A stretch of DNA of 64,000 nucleotides from Anisakis pegreffii (lineage: Eukaryota; Nematoda; Chromadorea; Rhabditida; Anisakidae), in NCBI GenBank assembly GCA_035041965.1, contig JAPYMA010001817.1:1-64000 (forward strand). Reading direction: 5' to 3'. A model generated the notes under the pieces. It worked only from the letters and a program-made list of their open reading frames with translations. It did no database searches and had not been told where the DNA came from. The number at the start of each line of letters is the position of its first letter. Within the stretch, counting starts at the first letter, position 1. Both the position numbers and the translations under genes were made by a program. Below are positions 38,529-51,400 of this stretch, piece after piece.

Positions 38529-41500
38529 ATGGCCGCGGCACAAACAAGCGGCGACGGCAGCAGGAGCGATGGTCGTATGGCTCCTCATTTGCAAGCGTCG
38601 ACCGAGACAAGTGACATCCTTGAACAGCATTATCCCCAACAGCAACCGCACACTCGTAATAGCAACACCCAAATACTCGCACCTGCACATAACAATCGTA
38701 TGATCCTTACGTCTTTCCTGTTACTATTATCGAATTGTGTTCATGATACAATTTCATCATTCATTTTCATTTTCTTATGAAACTGAATAGTAGACTGTCA
38801 AAATTAAGCAAGCTTTCCTTCTTCACTTGTAGGGGCAAAAGCGTCGAAATTGATCGCATTTTGTCAGCAGCTGACACTTCGAAGGCTTTTTCATCTGATC
38901 GGCTTCAGCATCGGAACTTATCCTCTCGCGTATCTGATTGCTGCCATAATAATAGCTAGTTCGTCTGGTGGTATATATTTTCTGAAGTTAGAAGATCGGG
39001 TGCGTGACGGTTATACACCGGCCACATCACCGTCACGCTATGAGACCGACGTTCTCAGGGAATTCTTACAGTCAGTCGGTACGTAATATTTACTCGTTAA
39101 TTGCGAACTGTAGGAAACTGAGTTGTGTTCCATACTATATTGAATATTCAATTTTGAGTTAGTTCACGTAATTAACTAACTGGTACTGACTTTATGAAGG
39201 ATGTTGCACTAAGGAGAGGTAATTATTTTGATGGGTTCGGCTTGATTCACTCCAATAAATTAATTTTATTAACGCTGCAGCGCTCAGTTGTTTTTATATG
39301 CGTATGTGAGCGATACTTTTCATTAACTCCGAGGCAGACAGAAGCATGGATTGTAGGTGATCCAACGTTGACAACGGTGGCTTTACGATCACGCGATGGC
39401 GGTTCTATGCATAGATTACGGCAACTTGAAGAAGCTGTCCGACTGCATACTTTTCTTATGCACAATCTCACTGTGGTTGTACCGGTAACGGGAGAACAAG
39501 TCGTATACGGGAATATTTGCGGGTCTTACTGTAATACAAACATTGTCATTGAATACTTTTATGTTAGTGAAACGATTGATTCATTTACTGATTCTTTTGA
39601 TTCATTCTATGATCATAACCGCTGTATTTTAGCGTGCCTTATTAGATGAATTGGAACGTGATAGAATCGGAAAAAACAGAACGCAACTAATGAATCTCAG
39701 CTATCCGATCGCTAAAATTGGTGGATTTGATATTCATATGGAGAGAAATTTTTATGGAGTTCAATTGCGAAATAATAACGATCGTTCATCGAATTTGCTA
39801 AGAAATGATTCATTTATAAAAAATGATGACAGTGAAGTGATTCGTTTGTCGAAAGTGACCGATATAGAACACGTTCATGTTAGTTGGATTGTGATTTTCG
39901 TTTGATGCATTCGGAACGAATCATTTATGTTTTATGCATGGAATAGTGAGTAGCTCATTTGTTGAAGATGAAATTGAATTTCTGATATTCGAATTATTTT
40001 TACTTAGCAACGCACAGTTAGCAAACCGCCGGATGACTTTCAAAAGTTGGTTGTTTAAAGGTGATTTTGATGATCTTCCGAGGCGACATTCCATCGGAAG
40101 AGATGGAAGCCAAGTTGAATGCGTGGGAGGTGGCTGTTTACAACTTTGCAACAATCAACTACACCAATCCAGACGTGGAAATGTTGGTGCGCATTGTTTG
40201 CTCATTCTTCTTCGGTCTTCTCATTCAATGCGAACAGTGAAACAGACTCATCGAATGACTGAATACTTGTATGCGCTTTTAATACCAATAATTCTTGTCA
40301 GGTGCTCGGTGCAGAAATCGTTAATCATGAGCTGATTAGAGACTCACAGAAGATGACGCCTTATTTTGCCGCAGGTTTACCTTTTTTACCGGTTCTATTT
40401 CTTAAAATTCAAGTAATATTCCCATCGTATTGTCTCAACTTTTTCTCCAAAAAAAAATCGAGTCTTAAACAATGAAGAGGGAAGTGATTCAAAAATTGCA
40501 TCAACCTAAGAAGTGTTGTATCGTTTGAAAGTGAAAGGCATTTTCGAAAATGAATGAGTTTGCTAAATAATTCAGGATTTGTTTCGATGTTTATCTTTGT
40601 GGCAGTTACTGTTGTTGGTAGTGCACTTTATAACGGTGTAATGGATGCAGCCAAGTTGTTCGTCGCATTCGGTGCGAGCATATGTCCAGTTCTTGCGATA
40701 ACGTCCACATTCGGTATTTGCGCAATCGCAAGTCTTCGAACGAACACAATTATGCTGATCATGCCGTTTCTCATCATGGGCATTGGTTAGTAGCGCACTG
40801 CTGTACACTTAGCTGATTGATCATCAATCAACGTCTTGGAATCGTTACATACGAGCATTCATCGAACTATTAGCTGGTCATAAGGCCACGTTTGTATCCA
40901 CTGTTCTGCTGAACTTGTTCTCAAGTAACAACTGGATTAATGATCATTTCTTGTGAATGAATGATTGAAAATTAGATGAATTGAAGGTGTAAACGATGCA
41001 TTTTTGATGATTCATTCATGGCAGCGATTGTCAAGTGATCGTATCGTGAATGAAAGGCTAGGTCTTGTGCTCGAAGAGGTAGGACCATCAATTACGATTA
41101 CAACATTAACAAACGTTATAACATTCGCTATTGGTGCACTTACGCCAACGCCAGGTTTATTCAAACTTATTACATTTATAGTCATGTTTGCGAGGATCAT
41201 TCGATGATGTTGATTGTAATCATGAGGGAAGTTTATTGCAGAAATTTCATTGTTTTGTTTGGCGACTGCAATGGCGCTCGGTCTTGCATACATTTATTCA
41301 CTCGTTTTGTTTGGTCCGATTCTCTATCTGGCGACAATTTTTGAAGGGAAACGAAAAAAAAGTGAAACACGAACGACGGTTCGTTACACTCTATTTGAGT
41401 AGCGTGAATTGCAAAATCGGAGATTATTTGAAAGGATATGAATCGATTAATTGATCTTTTGCAGATCAAGGCTTGGATTCGACGAGTATTGAAAATGTAT

Positions 41501-43713
41501 ACTTGGATCATATCTCAAAAGGTGTTTAGCATTGTATTACTGCTAGGAACATTGGTTTATTGGTATTTTGGCATAATGGGTACATTAAATATAAAAACTC
41601 GTCTTGATGTCGAGCGACTTTTACCAAGAAATTCACCTCTTCAAGAAGCGAACAGCATTGTCTCGAATCTCGGTTAGTTGGATCATGACTGGCGACGTCT
41701 AACTGCTCGTTTAGACATTTATGTTCACATAAGCACTCTACGTACATGACACTGTTAGAATTGATCACAATTGGAGCACTAATTATTGAGTGAATGTATT
41801 TAGTGTGGACTGAATATTATCCGGTTACAATTCTCATCAACAATGCATTCGATATACGTGATAAATATACAATGGATATGTTTGATGCAATGATGCATGA
41901 CTTTGAGTCGATGAGCAAATGTAAAGGTGTGATTAGAGCATTTGTTACTTCGTCTTTGCATCTCCTCAACAAAACTTTTACATTCAAAGACCCTGTTTGA
42001 TTTCAAAACGCTGAGGTAGAAAGTGTTTGAACTTCAAGGACAACAATTCACACTATTATGGTTACGAGATTATAAGAAATATTGGAAAGCAGCATCCTTG
42101 TATGACTTCGATTTCTATGACGACGATGATATTGTGAAGAACGCGAGCGTAGCAGCTGTGACAGATCCTCTAAAAACAGATTTTGATTATAGTCGGTTAA
42201 ATGAATTCCTTTTATCACCTCTTTACAAACATTGGGCCTCATTTATGCGTCTCAGGTTAGTGGCAATAGCACTTCAGTCTTGGAATTATTTATAACGCTC
42301 ATCTTACAGTTGTGATATTCATCACTTGTCGTTTAAATCTTTTCAGGAACAACACCGAGTTGAAAATCGAAAAGTTTTGGCTTACTGTAGCGTATCATAA
42401 TGCGACATCGTGGAATGATCGTATCCAGTTAATGCAACAGTGGCGTGTTATTGTTCAATCATATAAACATTTGAATGCAACTGTTTGGGAGGCAAACTCA
42501 ATGTTTGTTGATCAAATGCTATCGCTTAAAACACTCACACTGCAGGTAAGTGACTTTGAGGATAATACTGCTATTCATCAGTGCCGACCTAATTAGAACA
42601 GCTGACATTTACAGACAGCTGTTTGGACGTTGATTTGTATGACAGCTGTATGCGCACTCTTCATACAGAATCCATTCAGCGTTCTGGTTGCTTCGATGGC
42701 AATAGCTTCGATAAGTCTTGGTGAGTAGCCACATTCATTCGATGCTTCTTTCTTCTATTCTCGAAGTGGAGCGGTTAACAAAATTGATCCTTTCATATGG
42801 TCAAACAGATGTTGTTGGAATGAACAAACTAAATGGGCCAATCTCATTCGCAGGTGTTATCGGATATCTATCGTGGTGGCATCTCGACCTTGATCCAGCT
42901 ACACTGTGCGCTATTCTTATGTCAATTGGAATGTCCGTTGATTTCACGGCTCACGTTTCATACCATTATCAAGTAAATCATCATCTGCATCATAATCACA
43001 TAGACAATGCATATCAAGCAGCGTACCATTCTATCGTTCATTTCTTCAATTCACTAAGAAGATGTTGAAGAGTAAATTCTTTGCAGTTACGAAAGATGAA
43101 GCAGTATCGCGATAATCGAATCGTTAAAGTGCCATTAAAGAACAGTCGTGAAAAGCTGGAATATACCCTGGAAAGTGTCGCGTGGCCAATGATGCAAGCT
43201 GGCCTCAGCACAGTCACCTGTGTTCTTCCGCTCATCTTTCTGCAGGTTTATTTGTTCATCATTCATATTATCATGAAATACTTGAATCCTCTCAGTTTCT
43301 ATCACCACTCATAATAGTACGGCATCAGAGAGTATTTATTGTTGAATTATCATTTACCGCATTCATAACAAACAGCAATTGTGAAACAAGCGTGAATTCA
43401 GAATTACATCCCGTTGGTATTCGTCAAAACGATATCATTGGTGGTTATTTGGGGTTTGTTCCATGGTTTGGTGTTGTTACCAGTGTTACTCAGTTCACTG
43501 CCACAATCGCTAATCGAGGTTAACTGCTATCGAATAATGTTCCCACAAAAGCGTTTATCAGCACCACCAATCAGTACCTCTCCATTGCAACAAGTCGACA
43601 ACAACTCTGAAGTATCTCTTGATTTTGATGATGAACACGAGTGTACGGCAAATGCGGCTGCGGCTGAATCCCTTCTGCTGCATCATCATGCCTCTAAAGG
43701 TGACACTTTATGA
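38529..43713 (+). CDS. Patched-related (PTR) RND-type membrane protein with sterol-sensing domain (17 exons, 999 aa)
   Basis: Exons: 38529-38697, 38833-39078, 39357-39562, 39633-39854, 40061-40186, 40302-40374, 40576-40785, 40987-41154, 41242-41378, 41465-41672, 41804-41926, 42039-42255, 42347-42545, 42615-42720, 42854-42972, 43087-43245, 43402-43713. The sum is exactly 3000 nt with all phases agreeing. A polar Q/H/N-rich cytosolic tail is followed by TM1 (about 78-100) and a lumenal loop with the paired cysteines NICGSYC. The family signature [10 protein letters not shown] leads into the five-helix sterol-sensing domain (about 340-500), which contains [12 protein letters not shown] and ends TPTPEISLFC. 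A second half begins with TM7 in exon 10 and carries [14 protein letters not shown]. The short C-terminal tail is polar and His-rich. This is the PTR/DAF-6-like subgroup of the RND superfamily, linked in C. elegans to cuticle, moulting and lipid or sterol-like transport. The particular ptr paralogue cannot be named. The least certain borders are the ends of exons 3, 4 and 9. Confidence 0.92.
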
Positions 43714-46700
43714 TGTTGACCATCAGTATGGCAGGCCGCTTACTTATAGCGTTGTTTGTGTTATTAATATTGATGTCACTGTTAAGTGATTCAGCGGACT
43801 AGAACAGTAAGCCAGCAGCAAAATAATTTGCAATAATCGGTCGATGGTGATTTACATTTATTTCAATTCTTTTCTCAGGAAGATGAGCTTTGCATTCGAA
43901 TTTGTGTGCTACAATTTTTGTGTTTCGTTGTTTTTATTTTTGCTGATGATATCTGATATTCGCTTAACGTTCATTTCTTCTTGCCATTTGTGAGTCAGCA
44001 ATCGATATTAGTGTTTGCTTGATTGCTGACGAACACGTATCATCATTTTTACTCTGAAGATCTATCTTCGCGAAAGTATTTGAGAAGAACCTTGACACTT
44101 AGTTACGTTTCATTTTCTGATTGATGCATGCACAGATGCAGCCTCTTCAACGAAGACAATGTGCAAACTAGAACTGATTTCTAAAATACCCATCAATGTT
44201 TCAAAACTTGGTTCACTCTTCAAGCATTTATGTGTAAATATAGGTCATCTCGTCACTCGCTCTTCAGTCAGTACTCCTCGACAAATAATAATTATCACAT
44301 CCGGCTACCAATCATCAGGATATACCAGCCACTAATTTAGGAATCATCATTAATCAGGACATATCAGTCAACCAGCCACTAATCATCATAAAAGAATCCA
44401 TCAGTCGGTAGCAGTGATAATTTCATGATTGCGTCTGAAAGGAGACGAAAATATTTGAAGAGGTGTTTGTTGGAACGGTGTGGGTTAACTATTAGTATGA
44501 AACAAAACGAACATATCTAAACGATGTTGTTGCTTATGAAAGTTCGTAAACTAAGAAAGAATTGTTATAATTAATGGAGTGTCTCGTTTTTTGTAAGTTA
44601 TTTTCATTAACTAATAATTAAGTGAAAATAATCTTATTATTGGCGACTCGGTATAAAATTTATGACAATAATAATCTTTTATTACTGTTATGAATAATCT
44701 TCACTCAAAATAACACATAACTTCATGTTATTTCCTTGATTATTTGAGTGCCGTCAGTTTGTGATGCCCAAACTTTAATGGTGATCATTTTTTGTATGTG
44801 CATTTGGAGGCGTTTTATTATTTTCCCCGTACTTATATGTAATAAAAACACCGTATTTCCTCGACTCAAAATCTCACGGGATTAATTTCATCCAAGTTGT
44901 TGAAAAGAAGTGCGGAAGGGTGTAGACTTTCCAAACTCTCTTTATCTCCAAACTAATTTGTGGATGGAATCCACAGCTTCAAGCACGAACTGAGCGTATA
45001 AGTAGATGTAATTCTGTTTTGGGGAAGAGAGGAATGATTTGAGGAAATGCGATATATGAACTCTATACATATTCATGTGTACATAAATGTTTCCACTGAC
45101 ATGTAATTATACAAATTGTTGGTTTGGTTATATGCAATATTAAATACAACAAAATCATCGATACTCATCAAAAGTCTTACGAGTGCCATTTCCAAGCAAC
45201 ACAAGGCGGGCATTTGAACTGTAATATCGGAAACATTCTCGAGTAACCAATTAATGCAGTCCAAAAAAACAGTAACCATGCATAGCTGTGTTGATATGCA
45301 CAGCTATTCTCGTTCTTATTATGTTCCCCTCATGAAGAAAATCCAACCTTCAACATTCTAGCCAAAACATACATTAAACGTACGAAAAGTCATCTACGCA
45401 AGTGAGATTTTTATTTAAACGCGTACAATGAAAATAATTTTAATGGTATTGGTAATAATAATAATCATTATTTAGAGTTAATAATCAAAAATAGCAAATT
45501 GCGAAACAACGAACAATCATTGATGATAAGAGAAACGAGCAAAAAAACCAATTCAAGATTGTTCCAAAAAGACAACAACTGGGAATGAAGGAAAACACGA
45601 AAAACGTACGACACCGTAAGTACAACAGAAACAAATGAAACGCCTTCCCATCACTGAATGGAGTGCTATCGAAATGAGTCGTAACCACAAAACTTTAACG
45701 CGAACTGTTTAGAATCAACAATTACTATATAAATAAGATCCAACGCAAAAGCTTTCCCCCAACGTAAAGCAAAAATCAATGAAGAGCAACGGCACTACAT
45801 TCGAAAAGTGACCCAATCAACCGCTTTGTTCAACAATAAAAAAAGAACAATTTGAAACGTTTTATACAAAGGTGCACTGAAATTGAACGTGCGTATATAT
45901 CTACACATCATTTCTATCCACTCAAACTTCTGTCTCATGCAATCCATAAATGATCCACTCTGTTTGAAAAATGGAGCATATTTAACTCACATCAATGCAT
46001 CTTGCTGCAGAACTCTAAAACAGAAACACAAACAAAGCCTAAGCCTAAAATTTATGCATTGATCGTGTGCGCGATTCGAGAGAACATCGATTAGGAGAGA
46101 CTGACTGTTGCTACTCAGACATACATATGCGAATAATCACAAAACAATGCAGCAATGGACTGATGAAGAAATAATAAATTTCAATAAACCATGATAATAA
46201 TAATAACAATCCAACAAATCAATATTACTCACATATTCAACATTATCATAATCCAAAAACATCATTAAGTGCGCTGTAGGTAAGAAACGCTCTACAAATA
46301 TAAACACATTAAAAAATAATAAAAAACAAAACAAATCACACTCATCACAAATCAGATATGATTCGAATAAAAAACAGAAACCCAATGAGAAAAACGAACG
46401 AGCAATATTAGGAATTGAACTGTTTTAACTGGAACAAGTTTGATCACACGTACTTCATGAGATGCGCTATCGAGTTACGTAAAGAACCAACTCATAAAGT
46501 CAACTGTACAACGGTGACTTTTCACTAGAATTTCATTTACCCACCGTCTGAAACTACCGATAGCAATGCGATCGAATCAACGATAAGAAACATTACTTCA
46601 AGTCGCATGATTTTGTTCACTTGCTCAGCAGATTCCATCTAAATACAATACCATTCATCACTGACGCCCATAAACTAATTGCGCTATCACAATTTCTTTC

Positions 46701-48462
46701 AACAAAACAAAGAGTTGCTTAAACGAATTAAAGACTGCCCCTGATATCGTAAAAGATAAAGAAAACAACGAGATAACGTTCATTCTATCGAAAATTTCCG
46801 AGTCTAAAATACTTACTAGCATGATGGCATGAATATATAGATGTGCCCGTAACAATTGGTTGTTTCTAACCGTTACCTCATTGACCTCCACTTGCTATTA
46901 GAACATAAAATTTGTTACAATTAAAGGAAAAACAATGCGTGCGAGAACGTTAAGACAGTAGACAGTCGCATAAGAAACGGTGTTGATAAAAACCTAATCC
47001 ATAAGGTGTTAAGAACAGAACTTTTCTTTAGAAAGAAAATCACTGCAAAATCGCTGAATATGAAAGAAAGCAACCAATCAGATCAGTGCTGCTGACGAGG
47101 ACTCAACGATAGCGATGATAACTGAACATTACTTCATTAGAAAATCGTTGAATAAAAAAAATGATATCTACAAATTCCGTCAAAAATATTTACACTCTTG
47201 CAAACGTGAACAATTAAAATCGGCTACAATCGAGATGAGAAAGATGAATGAACAATGACTGCCCTCAATGATTTCAGACCACTCTAATTACGTTCATGAG
47301 CACCTACCTACACTGTGCAGAGCTGTTAATTATTAACAAAATGCGAGATGTCACACAACCAGATAAGTTACAAAATCAGTAAACGATTACCCCAACATAA
47401 TCGTATTTCAAATAGAAAATTTTCATCATCCATCAAGGGAAACAAAGTTAATAAGTGACTTCACTTCCTTTGTCATTGTAAAGATTTAACGTGCCTTCCC
47501 ATCTTTAGAAATTAATCTTCAACTAAGAGTGCACGTAGTGTTCAAACATTTTGAAATAGCAATTGCTGTTATAAAAACCTATGAAATTGAATATCACCAG
47601 CAATGAGGTAAGAGATGAGACAGCAATTAAGTGCATCAAATGACAGCATTATTCCAAAATGCCTGTTCAATCTTCTGTATGTTTCATCACTATTTCAAAA
47701 AGTGAACCCTAACTAAGAGAGATATATAATTCAACGTAAGTTATTTCGACCAAACTTTAGTACGTCAACAACCTTTGAGCTCCCAACTATTCATTCCCTT
47801 TCCAAAATCAAAATCTAAGATGTGCATCATGACGAAACATCAAGCGAAAAATGAGTAAACAAAAAAGTGGGTGCAATCATGGAACGTGGCGTGGCAGAGA
47901 AGCGAGTCAAAGTTATCGATGAAAAAAGGTGTAGCAGAGATGAAAGTTCGAACGATAACTATGTTGAAATATGAGCAAACAAACAAATAGCGATCAATAA
48001 ATTAGTCGACGGTGCTTTAAGAATGAACTTCAATCAATAACCCATTCTTTGAAGTTGGTTCTAGCTCATCTCGTCAATACTGTCATATTCAACAAAACAA
48101 GAGAAAAACATTCAATCGGTGAACAATGAAACAAAAGGCGACATTCCGTAAATGTTAGAAAGCTCCCAGAGGATGACATACGCAAATGGCTACGCTCATC
48201 AACTTCGCTTATTACTTTTCTTCCTATGAACAATATGAGCAGCTCATTTCGGAACACAACTAAGTAAAAAACTGATACAAATCGCCGAAAGTAATTAATT
48301 CAGAAATTTATGTGAAAGTAAACAAGTTTAGCATTACTACTCAGTAAAAATGTGTCATCAATGAAGTTGATCAGCTAACATTTGAACGTTTTAAACCAAT
48401 CATAAACGAAACAAATACCCATATTGAAAAGAAGCGCACATGATGAATAATTGTTATTACAA
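43714..48462. other. Convergent intergenic region (3' sides of PTR and p66 genes)
   Basis: Both flanking genes end here. The first 1.1 kb is T-rich on the plus strand and includes AATAAA at 44841-44846, a possible poly(A) signal for the PTR transcript. From about 45 kb to 48.4 kb the plus strand is A-rich, the pattern seen over transcribed minus-strand introns. This hints that p66 transcripts run well past the stop codon. I find no recognisable exon, RNA gene or mobile element. Confidence 0.45.
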
Positions 48463-51400
48463 CTATTTTTTGATCTGACTTTTGGCATACTCGAGCAAAA
48501 AGTTCCTTTGGGAGGCTTGATAGACTTGCTGCAACTGCCTGGCCATCTGTGGATTATTGAAGAGTGCCGCAGCGGCTGCCGGGTTCATGGAAGCGGCAAG
48601 TGCAGCCAAAGGATTGGCTGCAGCTGCGGCTGCGGCGCCTGAGCCAGCTGCAGCAGCATTACTCTGTTGTGCGCTTTGAACGGCCTGTGCGAGTGCGGCC
48701 ATAGCCAAATTCGGTAATCGTTGCTGCATCAAAGGATTCCACTGCATCTAAACAGATTCACTATTTGCTTTTTAAACAGTTCATTCAATCGCCATCACAT
48801 TACCACGTGTGACCATCTGTTCTTTTTTGACTTTCAATGAGAAATCGACGCAGAGCAAATCAACTTTATTCAATGAATATGTGTGTGGTATTAACTTTAT
48901 TTATTCACTGATGAATAGTGAATTCCTAGGTGCCAGACCGTATGAATTGAAAACTGGATAGGGTTTAAAGAATTGAGTGACTGAAATGAATGAACAAATG
49001 ATTTGTTGATGATTAGCTGGACACACAACAAACCTGTAGCATATTAGGTGCACTGAGTAAGGGGTTTGCCATCATTGCGGCAGCAAGCATTGGATTGGTA
49101 TGCCTGAATGCTGCCGCAGCCATCTGTTGTTGCAATAAATTACTTGACGTTGTTCCACCCGCAGCTGCCGCAATTGCGGCTGCTGCTGCCGCAGCAGCGA
49201 CATTCTGAGTGGTGACTGAAGGCGAGCCAATATTTGGTGCATTCGATGCTGGTCGTTTGTGAGCTTGCGATTTGGTCTGCTGATGCAAAAGTGCCTTTAA
49301 AATATTCGCTATAAGCTGAAGTTATGAATGACCGATGGTGTTTAGTAAGTGCTATGCACAAATCTGATTTTATTGACACATCAATTTATCGCAGGGATTT
49401 TTAATGGAATATAAGTTATGGGATTGGATTGCTTCAGAATGCAGAATGTGAAATAATAATATCCAGAAGCATTCTGCAAGATGCCACGTAGCTCTAGTGT
49501 GATAGTTGTGTATATACTTGCATATCTATTAACTATTAATGCAGTCGACTAAAAAGTGGTTAGTGTGCAACATTATGCAGTCCATAGTTCCATTCCAGCA
49601 AAGATTTTTTGAAGATATTTGGTTCACATCATCACTTCAACACTGCGCTTTCCTTTTTTGAAAAAAAATACAATCACAGTAAGCTTGAGACTCGTCTGGA
49701 TATTTGTCTTGACCGCAATTCAACGCTGAATCTGATATTGATGCTTACGCTGAGGCTAATGTTGATGGTCAACCGATAAAGCATTCAGTCGGCGCCCACC
49801 GGGAAAAAATCTTTCGGTTTCCAATTCCACTTGTTGCAAAGTTGTAACGTTTCGAAATGACATCCAAATGTTGAGCGAGAGGAAAAAATTGAAAAATGAA
49901 AATAACTGCACGATAGAACATAACCTACCGATGAACTAGCGGATGTTTTGAGATTACTGGTGGAAATACCCGAATTAGGTGTGGTTTTTGTGGCATGTTT
50001 CGGAGGGGGTGTTGCCACAGGTGTCGCAGAACGAGGCGTCGATGAAGAAGGTACAATTGTCTCGTACTTTCCTTCAGCGATTTCTTTCTCTAATTCCTGT
50101 AATAATTATCGATTAAGGACTGATCGAAGAGACTGACAATTATTTCGTTCCTGTGAGCATTACGTACCTGCTCTTTCTCCAATACTTTGTTGAACGCTTT
50201 TCGAAGTAGCGCCGTATGATCTTGTCGCATTTTCTTCTTTTGCGCAGCTTTCACACAAGCTTCACAATATAGATGTAATGAGTCTTCATTCGCACCAATT
50301 GCTCTCCATAACGGTGTGTAATCGGTGCCACACTCCTCACAAATGTACGGTCCCTCTGATACATGCCTTCAATTCATCGATTTTTATCCATCATGCAATG
50401 AAATCATTCTCACTCATAGCATCAATGATTCAAAATTAGCGTTGAGATATCTCCATTTGTTGATCAGTGAAGCATACAAACACAAACTTGGTAGCATTTT
50501 TGTCTTTAAGAAGCCTTTGAACTGCGATGTCCAAGCCTAATAAATAACAGAAATCCGGTTGACTGCCATTTGGTATGAACTGCATTTCGGGGGGAGGCGG
50601 ACGCGGTGGTGGTATCTGGAAGAAATGAGAATTAATATCCATTTGAAGGAATCTGAAGGAAAATTATCCATTTGAAGGCGAATTATTATCTAAAATTATT
50701 ATCTATTACTCAGATAGCTGTATTGAGGAATGAGAATAATTGCTAGTATTATGGATACATCAACGGCAAGAAGTGATTCGAATAAGTGCAATTAGTCAAA
50801 CACATAGTCACACAGAACAAACCTGAAGAAGCTGTTGTTCGAGTTGACGACGAAGTGCTAGTTTGGCTGCAGCTGCTTTCTGGACAGCCGACTCTCGTGC
50901 AGTGGACTGTGCGATCGCATTCAGTCGAGACTGTTGTTGCTGAGAGAGAGCAGCAGACGCCTGCTGTTGCTGCTGCTGATGATGATTCATTCGACCTTGA
51001 ATTCATTTGCACATTTATCCAGACAACTAAATGACTACGAACAAGCAACCAACCATTTGACTGAGCATGTTGTTGTGCTTGTTGAAGAATCGCTTGCGCA
51101 GCAGCTGAATTCAGTAGGCCACTTTTGGCAGCATTCTGTAGCATTTGTTGTTGTTGCTGGGTTAGCTTCATCAAGGCCGCAGCCGTATTAATTGCGTTAC
51201 GCGACGAAAGTGCTGACGCAGACGACGACGTCGTGGTTGTATTCGACGACGTTGATGCTGAAGCATCAGATATACTACTTCCTTTCAAATGCTACAATCT
51301 GTCCCACCTCATCTCATAACTTCTGCATAGTCAACACCTCTCATTCCAGTCCCGAGCACAACTACCTTTCAGTGACACACCACACAAAACAACCACCATA

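Noticed and set aside
39194..39649. Whole open frame as a single PTR exon
   Set aside because: Only 39357-39562 matches the PTR family. Upstream codons are intron read-through, and the phase fits the acceptor TTGTAG at 39356.
50749..51288. One 179-codon p66 exon
   Set aside because: Family conservation and phase require an intron at 50996-51053. The frame after ..QQHAQSNG is intron read-through.
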